64,000 nucleotides of DNA, from NCBI RefSeq assembly GCF_014643775.1, contig NZ_BMKC01000003.1, positions 350-64,349 on the forward strand, in the 5' to 3' direction. This DNA comes from Arenimonas soli (GTDB lineage: Bacteria > Pseudomonadota > Gammaproteobacteria > Xanthomonadales > Xanthomonadaceae). This document shows, in pieces, positions 13,486-22,696 of this stretch. Under the pieces are notes generated by a model. The model was not told the DNA's origin and searched no databases. It worked only from the letters and a program-made list of their open reading frames with translations. Every line of letters starts with the position of its first letter. The stretch's first letter is position 1. The translations under genes were made by a program, and so were the position numbers.

Positions 13486-16400
13486 TCAGTCGTCCAGCGT
13501 CAGCAGCGAAGCGTTGCCACCCGCCGCCGTGGTGTTCACCGTCAACACCCGCTCGGTGGCGAAGCGCAGCAGGTAGTGCGGACCGCCGGCCTTGGGGCCG
13601 GTGCCGGACAGGCCTTCGCCGCCGAAGGGTTGCACGCCGACCACGGCGCCCACCTGGTTGCGGTTGACGTAACAGTTGCCCACCCGCACGGTGTTGGCGA
13701 TCTTCTCCACCGTCGCATCGATGCGTGAATGGATGCCCAGGGTCAGGCCGTAGCCGGTGGCGTTGATGTCGGCCATCACCTGGTCGAGTTCGCTGGCTTC
13801 GTAGCGCAGCACGTGCAGCACCGGGCCGAAGACTTCGCGTTCAAGCTGGGACAGGCTCTTGAGTTCATAGGCGCGCGGCGCGAAGAAGCAGCCATTGGCG
13901 GTGTCTTCCGGCAGCTTCACCTGGTTGATCAGCTTGGCCTCGCGGTCCATGCGCTCGGCGTGGGCTTCCAGCACCTTGCGCGCGTCCTCGTCGATCACCG
14001 GGCCCACGTCGGTGCTCAGCAGCGCCGGGTTGCCTACGCGCAGTTCGTCCATCGCGCCCGACAGCATGGTGATCACCTTGTCGGCGATGTCGGCCTGCAC
14101 GTACAGCACGCGCGCCGCCGAACAGCGCTGGCCGGCCGAATCGAAGGCCGAGGTCATGGCGTCCTTCACCAGCTGCTCGGGCAGCGCCGAGGAGTCGGCG
14201 ATCAGCGCATTCTGGCCGCCGGTTTCGGCGATCAGCGCGGCGATCGGCGCCTTGCGCGCGGCCAGGGCGCGGTTGATCACCCAGGCGGTTTCGGTGGAAC
14301 CGGTGAATACCACGCCGGCGATGCGCGGGTCCTTGGTCAGCGCCGCACCGACGGTGGCACCGTCGCCGGGCACGAACTGCAGCACGTCCCGGGGTACGCC
14401 GGCCTCGTGCAGCAGCTGCGTGGCCAGGAAAGCGGTCAGGCTGGTCTGTTCGGCGGGCTTGGCCACCACGGTATTGCCCGAGGCCAGCGCCGCGGCCACC
14501 TGGCCCAGGTAGATCGCCAGCGGGAAGTTCCAGGGGCTGATGCAGGCGAACACGCCCTTGCCGTGCAGCCACAGTTCGTTGGTTTCGCCGGTGGGGCCGG
14601 GCAGTTTTTCCGGCGCGCCGAACAGCTTGCGCGACTGCATGGCGTAATAGCGCAGGAAGTCCACGGCTTCGCGCACCTCGCCCACCGACGAGGCGATGGA
14701 CTTGCCCGCTTCCTTCACGCAGATCGCCATGAAGGCGCCCATGCGCTGTTCCAGCAGGTCGGCGGCGTGTTCCAGGATGCGCGCGCGGCTGGCCGCCGGC
14801 ATCTTGTCCCAGCCCGGCTGCGCGGCCACGGCGTTGGCGATGGCCAGCTCGACGGTGGCGGCGTCGGCGTTGAGGTACTCGCCCACCACTTCGCGGCGGT
14901 CGGCGGGGTTGCTTACCTTCACCTTTTCGCCCGTGGGCTTGGCGCCCGGCACCAGCGGCATGGCCGACACCGGGGCGAGCGCGGCGTTCATTTCGCGCGC
15001 GAGGGTGGCGAGGGTGTCGTCGTTGGCGAGATTGGCGCCCATGGAATTGGTCCTGTCTTCGCCGGCGGCCCGGAACAGCGCGCGCGGCATGGGGATGCGG
15101 GGATGGGGCTTGGATTCGAACGCCGAGGCCACGGCCACCGGGTCGGCGACCAGGTCGGCGGCCGGCAGGGATTCGTCGGTGATGCGGTTGACGAAGCTGG
15201 AATTGGCGCCGTTTTCCAGCAGGCGCCGCACCAGGTAGGGCAGCAGGTCCTCGTGCGAGCCCACCGGCGCGTACACCCGGCAGGGCACGCCCAGCTTGTC
15301 GGCGGGGACGACCTCGGCATAAAGATCGTCGCCCATGCCGTGCAGCTTCTGGTATTCGAAGCCGGCGCCCTGCGCGAAATGATGGATCGCCGCGATGGTG
15401 TGGGCGTTGTGCGTCGCGAACATCGGATAGATCGCGTCCGTCGCCGCCAGCATCTGCCGCGCGCAGGCCAGGTAGCTCACGTCGGTGTTCACCTTGCGCG
15501 TGAACACCGGGAAGCCGGGGTAGCCGTCGGCCTGGGCCTTCTTCACTTCGCTGTCCCAGTACGCGCCCTTCACCAGGCGCATCGGGATGCGCCGGCCGCT
15601 GCGGCGGGCCAGGTCGACGATGTAGTCGATCACGTAGGGCGCACGCTTCTGGTAGGCCTGCACGGCCAGGCCGTAGCCTTCCCAGCCCTCCAGCGAAGGG
15701 TCCTCGTAGGCGCCGGCAATGACGTCCAGGCTCAGTTCCAGGCGCTCGGATTCTTCGGCGTCGATGGTGAAGCCGATGCCCCGGGCCTTGGCCAGCCGGG
15801 CCAGTTCCAGCACCCGCGGGGTCAGTTCGGCCTGCACGCGGGCGCGCTGGGCCAGTTCGTAGCGCGGGTGCAGGGCGGAAAGCTTCACCGAGATCGACGG
15901 CGCCTGGAATACGTCCTTGAACGGCCCGCCGGCGCCGATCGCCTCGATCGCGTCGCGGTAGGCCTTCAGGTAGCGGTCGGCGTCGGCCTGGGTGAAGGCG
16001 GCTTCGCCCAGCATGTCGAACGAATACAGGTAGTCGGCCGCGTCGCCCTTGCGGCTGCGCTCCAGCGCCTCGGTGATGGTGCGGCCCATGACGAACTGGT
16101 GGCCCATGATGCGCATGGCCTGGCGCACGGCCAGGCGGATCGCCGGTTCGCCGGCTCGGCCGACCAGGCGGCGGAAGGCGCCGACGGCATTGCGGCGGGT
16201 TTCATCGGCCAGGTTGACCATGCGGCCGGTCAGCATCAGGCCCCAGGTGGAGGCATTGACCAGCACCGAGCTGGACCGGCCCATGTGCTTGTCCCAGTCG
16301 GCGTCGCCCAGCTTGTCGCGGATCAGCTTGTCGGCCGTGGCCCGGTCGGGCACCCGCAGCAGGGCTTCGGCCACGCACATCAGCAGCACGCCTTCTTCGC

Positions 16401-16641
16401 TGGACAGGTCGTATTGGCGCATGAAGGCCTCGACCATGCCCGGGTCGGCGCCGCGCACCCGGGTGCGCTCCACCAGGCCCACGGCGGCGGCCTGCACCGC
16501 CGCCTGCTCGACGGCCGGCAGGCGGGCCATTTCCAGCAGGCCGGCCAGGTGCTCGGCCTCGTCGCGGTGGAAGGCCGCGGTGATCCGGGCGCGCAGGTCC
16601 GACGGCGCGCCGGGCAGTTCAGGGCTCAGGATCGGGGTCAC
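13486..16641 (-). CDS. putA: PutA, proline dehydrogenase / P5C dehydrogenase
   Basis: Oxidises proline to glutamate through P5C, feeding electrons to ubiquinone. 1051 residues from a GTG start. The proline dehydrogenase barrel comes first (motifs IGFTIDAEESERLELSLDVI, RLVKGAYWDSEVKKAQ). The aldehyde dehydrogenase domain follows, with FTGSTETAW, AETGGQNALI and the catalytic Cys840 in AGQRCSAAR. Enteric PutA is about 1320 residues with an N-terminal ribbon-helix-helix repressor domain; this one lacks that domain. It is the shorter bifunctional type and cannot autorepress in that way. Confidence 0.95.
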   Translation of the reverse strand: MTPILSPELPGAPSDLRARITAAFHRDEAEHLAGLLEMARLPAVEQAAVQAAAVGLVERTRVRGADPGMVEAFMRQYDLSSEEGVLLMCVAEALLRVPDRATADKLIRDKLGDADWDKHMGRSSSVLVNASTWGLMLTGRMVNLADETRRNAVGAFRRLVGRAGEPAIRLAVRQAMRIMGHQFVMGRTITEALERSRKGDAADYLYSFDMLGEAAFTQADADRYLKAYRDAIEAIGAGGPFKDVFQAPSISVKLSALHPRYELAQRARVQAELTPRVLELARLAKARGIGFTIDAEESERLELSLDVIAGAYEDPSLEGWEGYGLAVQAYQKRAPYVIDYIVDLARRSGRRIPMRLVKGAYWDSEVKKAQADGYPGFPVFTRKVNTDVSYLACARQMLAATDAIYPMFATHNAHTIAAIHHFAQGAGFEYQKLHGMGDDLYAEVVPADKLGVPCRVYAPVGSHEDLLPYLVRRLLENGANSSFVNRITDESLPAADLVADPVAVASAFESKPHPRIPMPRALFRAAGEDRTNSMGANLANDDTLATLAREMNAALAPVSAMPLVPGAKPTGEKVKVSNPADRREVVGEYLNADAATVELAIANAVAAQPGWDKMPAASRARILEHAADLLEQRMGAFMAICVKEAGKSIASSVGEVREAVDFLRYYAMQSRKLFGAPEKLPGPTGETNELWLHGKGVFACISPWNFPLAIYLGQVAAALASGNTVVAKPAEQTSLTAFLATQLLHEAGVPRDVLQFVPGDGATVGAALTKDPRIAGVVFTGSTETAWVINRALAARKAPIAALIAETGGQNALIADSSALPEQLVKDAMTSAFDSAGQRCSAARVLYVQADIADKVITMLSGAMDELRVGNPALLSTDVGPVIDEDARKVLEAHAERMDREAKLINQVKLPEDTANGCFFAPRAYELKSLSQLEREVFGPVLHVLRYEASELDQVMADINATGYGLTLGIHSRIDATVEKIANTVRVGNCYVNRNQVGAVVGVQPFGGEGLSGTGPKAGGPHYLLRFATERVLTVNTTAAGGNASLLTLDD

Positions 16642-16756
16642 AAGGGTCCGTGGTGGTCGGCGCTGGCAGCGCGTGAACGCGGATTCTAAGGCCGCTGCCG
16701 GGGGCGCCGAAAGCGGTCCGCGTTCACCTTTCCGGACAACGGGCGTCCGGATTGGC

Positions 16757-16786
16757 TTGCCCCCCCGTCGCGCGGGTCGCTAAAAT
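16757..16786 (+). promoter_or_regulatory. Putative promoter of the cytochrome oxidase operon
   Basis: TTGCCC at 16757-16762 and TAAAAT at 16781-16786 with an 18-base spacer, about 105 bases before the coxB start. Identified by eye only; the -35 is imperfect. Confidence 0.4.
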
Positions 16787-16891
16787 CCGCCAGTTCTCCT
16801 GCCCCGCGCCCCTGCCGCTGGCCGCCCCCTGGGCTGCCGGCGACGACCGGGAGCCGGGCGGAGCCAAGACCACACGTTGGGGTATGTTCGG

Positions 16892-17779
16892 ATGAAAGCG
16901 AAGAAAGCAAGCGCCATCGTCGCCAGGGTCGCCACCGGCCTGATGGCCGCGATGGCCAGTGTCTCGGCCTGGGCCACCAACAGCGAACCGGTGCGCTGGC
17001 AGCTCAACATGCCCGAAGGCGTCACCCGCACCGCGGAAAACGCCTACTTCATGCACATGCTGATGCTCTGGATCTGCGTTGCCATCGGCATCGTGGTGTT
17101 CGGGGCCATGGCCTACGCCATGGTGAAGTTCCGCAAGTCCAAGGGCGCCAAGCCCGACGTGGACTTCACCCACTCGACCAAGCTCGAGATCCTCTGGACC
17201 GTCATCCCCATCGTCATCCTGGTGGTGATGGCCGTGCCGGCCACCACGATGGTCATCCAGCAGTACGACGCCAAGGGCCACGAAATGACGGTGAAGGTCA
17301 CCGGCTACCAGTGGATGTGGCGCTACGAAATCGTCGGCGAGGACGTGAACTTCATCTCCCGCCTCGACCGCGAATCCGACCGCATCCGCCAGTCCGGTGA
17401 ACGCCCCGACAGCGACGTCGTGCCGCACTACCTGCGTGACGTCGACCGTCCGCTGGTGCTGCCCACCGACACCAAGATCCGCTTCGTGGTGACCGCCGAC
17501 GACGTCATCCACGCCTGGTGGGTGCCGGCGCTGGGCTGGAAGCAGGACGCCATCCCGGGCGTGATCAACGAAGCCTGGACCGAGATCAAGCAGCCGGGCA
17601 CCTACCGCGGCGTTTGCGCCGAGCTGTGCGGCAAGGACCACGGCTTCATGCCGATCGTCGTCAAGGCCGTGCCGCGCGCCGAGTACGAGGCCTGGCTGGC
17701 CGCCCAGAAGGCCGGCGACCTCGCCGAAGCCGCCCGCATCGTCGCCAACGCCCCCGCCAACGCGGGCGGCGAGGGCTGA
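16892..17779 (+). CDS. coxB: Cytochrome c oxidase subunit II
   Basis: 295 residues. Receives electrons from cytochrome c through the binuclear CuA centre. It has a signal-like N-terminus and two membrane helices (about 53-75 and 92-115). The periplasmic domain carries the CuA ligands visible as VCAELCGKDHGFM (about 243-255) and VIHAWWVP. A TTG five codons earlier is in frame; the ATG at 16892 fits the basic signal start MKAKKASA. First gene of the oxidase operon, 26 bases before ctaD. Confidence 0.95.
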   Translation: MKAKKASAIVARVATGLMAAMASVSAWATNSEPVRWQLNMPEGVTRTAENAYFMHMLMLWICVAIGIVVFGAMAYAMVKFRKSKGAKPDVDFTHSTKLEILWTVIPIVILVVMAVPATTMVIQQYDAKGHEMTVKVTGYQWMWRYEIVGEDVNFISRLDRESDRIRQSGERPDSDVVPHYLRDVDRPLVLPTDTKIRFVVTADDVIHAWWVPALGWKQDAIPGVINEAWTEIKQPGTYRGVCAELCGKDHGFMPIVVKAVPRAEYEAWLAAQKAGDLAEAARIVANAPANAGGEG

Positions 17780-17805
17780 GCAGAACCTGAGAGAGGCACA
17801 AGACC

Positions 17806-19437
17806 ATGGCACACACTGACGCCCACGCCGCCGACCACCACGGCGAGCACAAGCAGGGCTTCGTCCAGCGCTGGCTCTACTCCACCAACCACAAGGACAT
17901 CGGTACCCTGTACCTGATCTTTGCGCTGGTGATGTTCTTCATCGGCGGCTCGATGGCCCTGGTGATCCGCGCTGAACTCTTCCAGCCGGGCCTGCAGCTG
18001 GTCGAGCCGGAATTCTTCAACCAGATGACCACCATGCACGCGCTGGTGATGATCTTCGGCGCGGTCATGCCGGCCTTCGTCGGCCTGGCCAACTGGATGA
18101 TCCCGCTGCAGATCGGCGCGCCCGACATGGCGCTGCCGCGCATGAACAACTGGTCGTTCTGGATCCTGCCCTTCGCCTTCACCCTGCTGCTGATGCCGCT
18201 GATCCTCCAGATCTTCTTCGGCATCGGTGGCGGTGGCCCGGCCGGTGGCTGGACCCTGTACCCGCCGCTTTCCCTGCAGGGCGGCAACAGCACGGCCTTC
18301 ACCATCTTCGCGATCCACCTGATGGGCATCAGCTCGATCATGGGCGCGATCAACGTCATCGCCACCATCCTCAACATGCGCGCCCCGGGCGTCGACCTGC
18401 TGAAGATGCCGATCTTCGTCTGGACCTGGCTCATCACCGCCTTCCTGCTGATCGCGGTGATGCCGGTGCTGGCCGGCGCGGTCACGATGCTGCTGACCGA
18501 CAAGTTCTTCGACACCAGCTTCTTCAATGCCGCCGGCGGCGGTGACCCGGTGATGTTCCAGCACATCTTCTGGTTCTTCGGGCACCCCGAGGTCTACATC
18601 ATGATCCTGCCGGCCTTCGGCATCGTGTCGGAAATCATCCCGACCTTCGCCCGCAAGCCGCTGTTCGGTTACCAGGCGATGGTGTACGCCACCGCGTCCA
18701 TCGCCTTCCTGTCGTTCATCGTGTGGGCCCACCACATGTTCACCGTGGGCATGCCCCTGGGCGGCGAGCTGTACTTCATGTACGCGACCATGCTCATCGC
18801 CATTCCCACCGGCGTGAAGGTCTTCAACTGGGTCACCACCATGTGGCGCGGCTCGATGACCTTCGAAACCCCGATGCTGTTCGCCCTGGGCTTCGTGATC
18901 ATGTTCACCATCGGCGGTTTCTCGGGCCTGATGCTGGCCATCGTCCCGGCCGACTTCCAGTACCACGACACCTACTTCGTGGTGGCGCACTTCCACTACG
19001 TGCTGGTCACCGGCGCCGTGTTCGGCATCATGGCCGGCGTGTACTACTGGCTGCCCAAGTGGACCGGCCACATGTACAACGAGTCGCTGGGCAAGTGGCA
19101 CTTCTGGCTGTCCACGATCTTCGTGAACCTGCTGTTCTTCCCGCAGCACTTCCTGGGCCTGGCGGGCATGCAGCGCCGCGTGCCGGACTACAACATGGCC
19201 TTCGCCGACTTCAACATGTGGTCGACCATCGGCGGCTTCGGTTTCGGCATCAGCCAGCTGCTGTTCGCCTACATCATCTGGTCGGCGGCCCGTGGCGGCG
19301 TCAAGGCCGAGCCGCGCGTCTGGGAAGGCGCCAAGGGCCTGGAGTGGACGGTGCCTTCGCCGGCCCCGCACCACACCTTCACCCTGCCGCCGGTCATCAA
19401 GGACGGTGACTTGGCCCACGGCGACATCACCCACTAA
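17806..19437 (+). CDS. ctaD: Cytochrome c oxidase subunit I
   Basis: 543 residues, 12 membrane helices, the catalytic haem-copper subunit of an aa3-type oxidase. Metal ligands and channel residues are visible: [10 protein letters not shown] for low-spin haem, [11 protein letters not shown] with the proton-channel Glu and a CuB His plus the cross-linked Tyr, HHMFTVGM, and HFHYVLVTG. The RBS GAGAGG is about ten bases upstream. It precedes a tiny assembly ORF and ctaG. Confidence 0.97.
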   Translation: MAHTDAHAADHHGEHKQGFVQRWLYSTNHKDIGTLYLIFALVMFFIGGSMALVIRAELFQPGLQLVEPEFFNQMTTMHALVMIFGAVMPAFVGLANWMIPLQIGAPDMALPRMNNWSFWILPFAFTLLLMPLILQIFFGIGGGGPAGGWTLYPPLSLQGGNSTAFTIFAIHLMGISSIMGAINVIATILNMRAPGVDLLKMPIFVWTWLITAFLLIAVMPVLAGAVTMLLTDKFFDTSFFNAAGGGDPVMFQHIFWFFGHPEVYIMILPAFGIVSEIIPTFARKPLFGYQAMVYATASIAFLSFIVWAHHMFTVGMPLGGELYFMYATMLIAIPTGVKVFNWVTTMWRGSMTFETPMLFALGFVIMFTIGGFSGLMLAIVPADFQYHDTYFVVAHFHYVLVTGAVFGIMAGVYYWLPKWTGHMYNESLGKWHFWLSTIFVNLLFFPQHFLGLAGMQRRVPDYNMAFADFNMWSTIGGFGFGISQLLFAYIIWSAARGGVKAEPRVWEGAKGLEWTVPSPAPHHTFTLPPVIKDGDLAHGDITH

Positions 19438-19476
19438 GGAGTGCAGGCGCCCCGCCCGGGGCGCCGCCAGCCCGGC

Positions 19477-19605
19477 ATGAACAATCCCAGCCCGATCAAG
19501 ACCGACGAGACCCGCCGCCGCAACGCCCGCCGCACGGCGCTGGCGCTTGCGCTGGTGGCCGCCGGTATCTTCGTGGCGTTCCTGCTGACGGCGGTGCTGC
19601 CATGA
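19477..19605 (+). CDS. Small cytochrome oxidase assembly protein (42 residues)
   Basis: 42 residues: a charged N-terminus ([19 protein letters not shown]) followed by one membrane helix (about 20-40). The stop overlaps the ctaG start as ATGA. Position, size and topology match the 'cytochrome oxidase small assembly protein' annotated between subunit I and Cox11 in many proteobacteria (family recalled, not searched). Easily missed because of length. Confidence 0.72.
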   Translation: MNNPSPIKTDETRRRNARRTALALALVAAGIFVAFLLTAVLP

Positions 19606-20183
19606 ACACCCGTTCGCTCAAGACCTTCAAGACCATCGCCCTGGTCTCGGCGGCCTCGTTCGTGTTCGCGTTCTCGCTGGTGCCGCTGTACCGCATCGCC
19701 TGCGAAAAGGTCTTCGGCATCAAGCTCGAACAGGGCCCCGCCGGCGAAGCGCAGGTGGCCGGGCTGCAGGTGGATGAATCGCGCACGGTCACCATCGAGT
19801 TCGACGCCACGGTGAACTCGAAGCTGCCCTGGGAGTTCAAGCCCACCCAGCTCACCATGCAGGTGCACCCGGGCAAGATGTATGAAATGAACTACATCGC
19901 GCGCAACATCTCCGACCATGCGATCGTCGGCAATGCCGCGCCGTCGGTGGCGCCGTCCACGGCGTCCACCTTCTTCAACAAGACCGAGTGCTTCTGCTTC
20001 ACCGAACAGCTGCTGGCCGCGGGCGAAGAGCGCCTGATGCCGGTGCGTTTCATCGTTGACCCGGCGCTGCCGGGCAACGTGCAGACGCTCACCCTTTCCT
20101 ACACTTTCTTCAGCAACGACGCGGCCACGGCCCGGGTCGGCGAGGGCGCCCATGCCCCCGCCACCGCCCGCACCGCGCCGTGA
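19602..20183 (+). CDS. ctaG: Cytochrome c oxidase assembly factor CtaG/Cox11
   Basis: 193 residues. Copper chaperone that inserts CuB into subunit I. It has one N-terminal membrane helix (about 10-30), a Cys in RIACEKVFG and the diagnostic copper-binding CFCF motif in [12 protein letters not shown]. The immunoglobulin-like domain faces the periplasm. It is coupled to the small ORF by ATGA overlap and is followed by coxC. Confidence 0.93.
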   Translation: MNTRSLKTFKTIALVSAASFVFAFSLVPLYRIACEKVFGIKLEQGPAGEAQVAGLQVDESRTVTIEFDATVNSKLPWEFKPTQLTMQVHPGKMYEMNYIARNISDHAIVGNAAPSVAPSTASTFFNKTECFCFTEQLLAAGEERLMPVRFIVDPALPGNVQTLTLSYTFFSNDAATARVGEGAHAPATARTAP

Positions 20184-20215
20184 CCCAAGGCCCACCAGGA
20201 GTACCGGGGAACCCC

Positions 20216-21091
20216 ATGGCACAGACCCACGACGACCCGAACATCTACTACGTCCCCCACCACAGCCCCTGGCCCTTCGTGGGTTCGATCACGCTGTTCA
20301 CCACCATGGTGGGCGTGGCGAACTGGTTCAACGGCCATGGCTGGGGCGAGCCGGTGTTCTACATCGGCCTGGTGGCCACGCTGGCGGTGCTGTTCGGCTG
20401 GTTCGGCAACGTCATCGCCGAGTCCGTGTCCGGCCGCTACAACGACCAGGTCGATGCCTCGTTCCGCATGGGCATGATGTGGTTCATCTTCTCGGAAATC
20501 ATGTTCTTCGCGGCCTTCTTCGGCGCGCTGTACTACACGCGCCAGTTCGCGCTGCCGTGGCTGTCGGGCGAAGGCGACGGCGCGCTGACCAACCAGTTCC
20601 TGTGGCAGGGCTTCAGCGCCGGCTGGCCCAGCAATGGTCCGGCGGAAATCGGTGGCTCCTTCCAGACCATCTCGGCCTGGGGCCTGCCGCTGGTCAACAC
20701 CCTGCTGCTGCTTTCGTCGGGCGTCACCATCACCATCGCCCACCACGCCCTGAAGGCCAACAAGCGCGGTGCGCTGCTGTTCTGGCTGGGCGCCACCATC
20801 GCGCTGGGCGCGATCTTCATGGTGGTGCAGGGTTACGAGTACTACCACGCCTATGCCGAGCTGGGCCTGACGCTGGGCTCGGGCATCTACGGCTCGACCT
20901 TCTTCATGCTTACTGGCTTCCACGGCATGCACGTGATGCTGGGTACGATCATGCTGGCCATCATCTGGCTGCGCTGCCTCCGGGGCCATTTCAGCCCCGA
21001 CCACCACTTCGGTTTCGAAGCCGTGGCCTGGTACTGGCACTTCGTGGACGTGGTCTGGCTTGGCCTGTTCATGTTCGTCTACGTGATCTGA
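20216..21091 (+). CDS. coxC: Cytochrome c oxidase subunit III
   Basis: 291 residues from the ATG at 20216 (MAQTHDDPNIYYVPHHSPWPF), preceded by AGGAG. An in-frame GTG at 20180 overlapping the ctaG stop is less likely. Seven membrane helices. Typical subunit III segments are MWFIFSEIMFFAAFFGALYY, ITIAHHALK and the C-terminal YWHFVDVVWLGLFMFVYVI. It stabilises the catalytic core. Last gene of this + strand run before a terminator. Confidence 0.95.
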   Translation: MAQTHDDPNIYYVPHHSPWPFVGSITLFTTMVGVANWFNGHGWGEPVFYIGLVATLAVLFGWFGNVIAESVSGRYNDQVDASFRMGMMWFIFSEIMFFAAFFGALYYTRQFALPWLSGEGDGALTNQFLWQGFSAGWPSNGPAEIGGSFQTISAWGLPLVNTLLLLSSGVTITIAHHALKANKRGALLFWLGATIALGAIFMVVQGYEYYHAYAELGLTLGSGIYGSTFFMLTGFHGMHVMLGTIMLAIIWLRCLRGHFSPDHHFGFEAVAWYWHFVDVVWLGLFMFVYVI

Positions 21092-21115
21092 TCACGCGGA
21101 CAAACCGGAAAACGT

Positions 21116-21136
21116 GGGCCGGCCTTGCGCCGGCCC
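21116..21136. terminator. Hairpin terminator after coxC
   Basis: GGGCCGGC/GCCGGCCC stem of eight base pairs with a five-base loop, between coxC and the convergent DUF2909 gene. No clear T-run, so termination is inferred from position and stem strength. Confidence 0.6.
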
Positions 21137-21142
21137 GCTGCT

Positions 21143-21370
21143 TTAAGGGCCGGCGCGGCCGATGCCGTGCGGTTCGACCAGGCCGGTGGCGATGCCGATG
21201 ATCACCAGCACGATCATGGCGACCGACAGGCCGATGCGCCAGCTCAGGGAGTTCACGGTGCGCTTGCTGCGCCCCTTGTCCACCATCATGTAATACAAGC
21301 CGGCGCCCAGGTTCCACAGGATGAAAATGAAGAATCCGACGACGACCAGGGTCTTGAGTTCACTGCTCAT
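21143..21370 (-). CDS. DUF2909-like twin transmembrane protein
   Basis: 75 residues with two membrane helices (about 7-28 and 46-66) and a basic loop DKGRSKRTVNSLSWR. This small protein is commonly found next to oxidase genes and annotated as DUF2909 or twin transmembrane protein. Role unknown; an oxidase accessory function is inference from position. It lies antisense between coxC and surf1. Confidence 0.72.
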   Translation of the reverse strand: MSSELKTLVVVGFFIFILWNLGAGLYYMMVDKGRSKRTVNSLSWRIGLSVAMIVLVIIGIATGLVEPHGIGRAGP

Positions 21371-21424
21371 GCAAAGGGCCGGTGGTGATGTCTGCCGCGC
21401 ATTATCCGCCTACCGGGCACTCCG

Positions 21425-22126
21425 GTGGTGAAACGCCGCGTCCTGCCCGCGCTCTTCGGCCTGTGCCTGGTGCTGGGATTTTCGGCGCTGGGCAACTGGC
21501 AGTGGGGCCGCGGGCTGGAAAAGCAGGCCATGCTCGACGCCGCGGAGGCCGCGCGCGCCGAAGCGCCCTGGCCGCTGTCGGCCGCCGACACCACGCAGGG
21601 CGTGAACCGCGCCGCCGGCGGTGGCCGCTTCCTCGACACGCCGCCGCTGTGGCTGGACAACCAGCGCCGCGGCCAGCGCGTGGGCGTGCGCCTGTACTGC
21701 GCCTTCCAGCCGCACAGCGGCACGGCGCTGCTGGTGGACCTGGGCTGGCTGCCTTTGCCGGGCGACCGCACCTTGCCGCGCGAGGCCTGCCCGGCAGGTC
21801 CCGCCGACCTGTCCGGCCTGCTGGCGCCGCCGCCGGCCGTGGGCCTGCGCCTGGGCGGCGGCCTGGAATCACGCGACGGCGGCCAGCGCTGGCTGGCCCT
21901 GCACCTGGAACCGGCCGAGGTCGCGCGCGCCTGGCAGCTGCCGGCGCTGGCGCCGCGCGTGCTGCGCCTGGACCCGGCGCTGCCGCTGGGCCATGAACGC
22001 GACCTTGAGGTGCTGGCGAATACGCTGCCTCCTGAAAAACACCGCGGCTACGCCATCCAGTGGTTTGGCCTGGCCTTCGCCACCCTGGTGGTGACCCTTC
22101 TCCTGTGGTTCCGGAAACGCCCATGA
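21425..22126 (+). CDS. SURF1 family cytochrome oxidase biogenesis protein
   Basis: 233 residues from a GTG start. It has an N-terminal helix (about 6-24), the conserved GNWQWGRG-type motif, a periplasmic domain, and a C-terminal helix with YAIQWFGLAFATLVVTLLLW. SURF1 helps heme a insertion into subunit I. It overlaps the next gene by ATGA. An earlier in-frame start was not found. Confidence 0.9.
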   Translation: MVKRRVLPALFGLCLVLGFSALGNWQWGRGLEKQAMLDAAEAARAEAPWPLSAADTTQGVNRAAGGGRFLDTPPLWLDNQRRGQRVGVRLYCAFQPHSGTALLVDLGWLPLPGDRTLPREACPAGPADLSGLLAPPPAVGLRLGGGLESRDGGQRWLALHLEPAEVARAWQLPALAPRVLRLDPALPLGHERDLEVLANTLPPEKHRGYAIQWFGLAFATLVVTLLLWFRKRP

Positions 22127-22689
22127 CTTCGCCCGACAACGCCACCTCGTCCAAGACCCGTTCGCGTCTGCAGCTGCTGCTGGTCGCGGCCTTTTTCCTG
22201 GGCAGCTTCGGCATCGCCGCCAGCCTGTTCTTCGGCGGCTGGAAGCCCAGCCAGACCCGCAACATCGGCGAAATGCTCGACCCCTACCCGGACCTGCGCG
22301 AGCTCGCCCTCAAACAGGCCGATGGCAGCGACTGGCAGTGGCAGCCGGCCGAGCGCAACTGGCACGTGGTGTTCGTGGCGCCGGAAGGCTGCGGCGAGCC
22401 CTGCGCGCAGATGCTGGCCGCCCTGCAGCGGGTCTGGGTGTCGGAAGGCCGCCACGCCGAACGCCTGAAGGTGCTGTGGTTCGGCGAGGTGCCCGCCGGC
22501 GCCCCCGAATTCGCCGGCCTGGTGCCCATGCAACCCAGCCCGGCCCTGGCGGCGAAGCTGCCCGACACCGCGCGCCCCGACGCGCTGCCGGCCTACCTGG
22601 CCGACCCCAATGGTTACCTCGTCCTGCGTTACGCCCCGGGCTTCAATCCGTCCGGCCTGCGCAAGGACCTCGGACGTGTGTTGAAGTAG
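22123..22689 (+). CDS. Thioredoxin-like oxidase assembly protein (SCO-related)
   Basis: 188 residues with one N-terminal membrane anchor (about 16-40). The periplasmic thioredoxin-like domain has CGEPC at about 90-94 in VFVAPEGCGEPCAQM. Its place between surf1 and ctaA, and the Cys pair, suggest a copper or thiol role in oxidase assembly related to SCO proteins. Assignment is by context and motif; the classic SCO His is not obvious. Confidence 0.7.
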   Translation: MTSPDNATSSKTRSRLQLLLVAAFFLGSFGIAASLFFGGWKPSQTRNIGEMLDPYPDLRELALKQADGSDWQWQPAERNWHVVFVAPEGCGEPCAQMLAALQRVWVSEGRHAERLKVLWFGEVPAGAPEFAGLVPMQPSPALAAKLPDTARPDALPAYLADPNGYLVLRYAPGFNPSGLRKDLGRVLK

Positions 22690-22696
22690 GCCCCTG

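Noticed and set aside
13729-16689. A 986-codon open frame antisense to putA
   Set aside because: High-GC codon bias produces long antisense frames; the composition is His/Gly/Val/Arg-rich without domains, and putA is clearly real.
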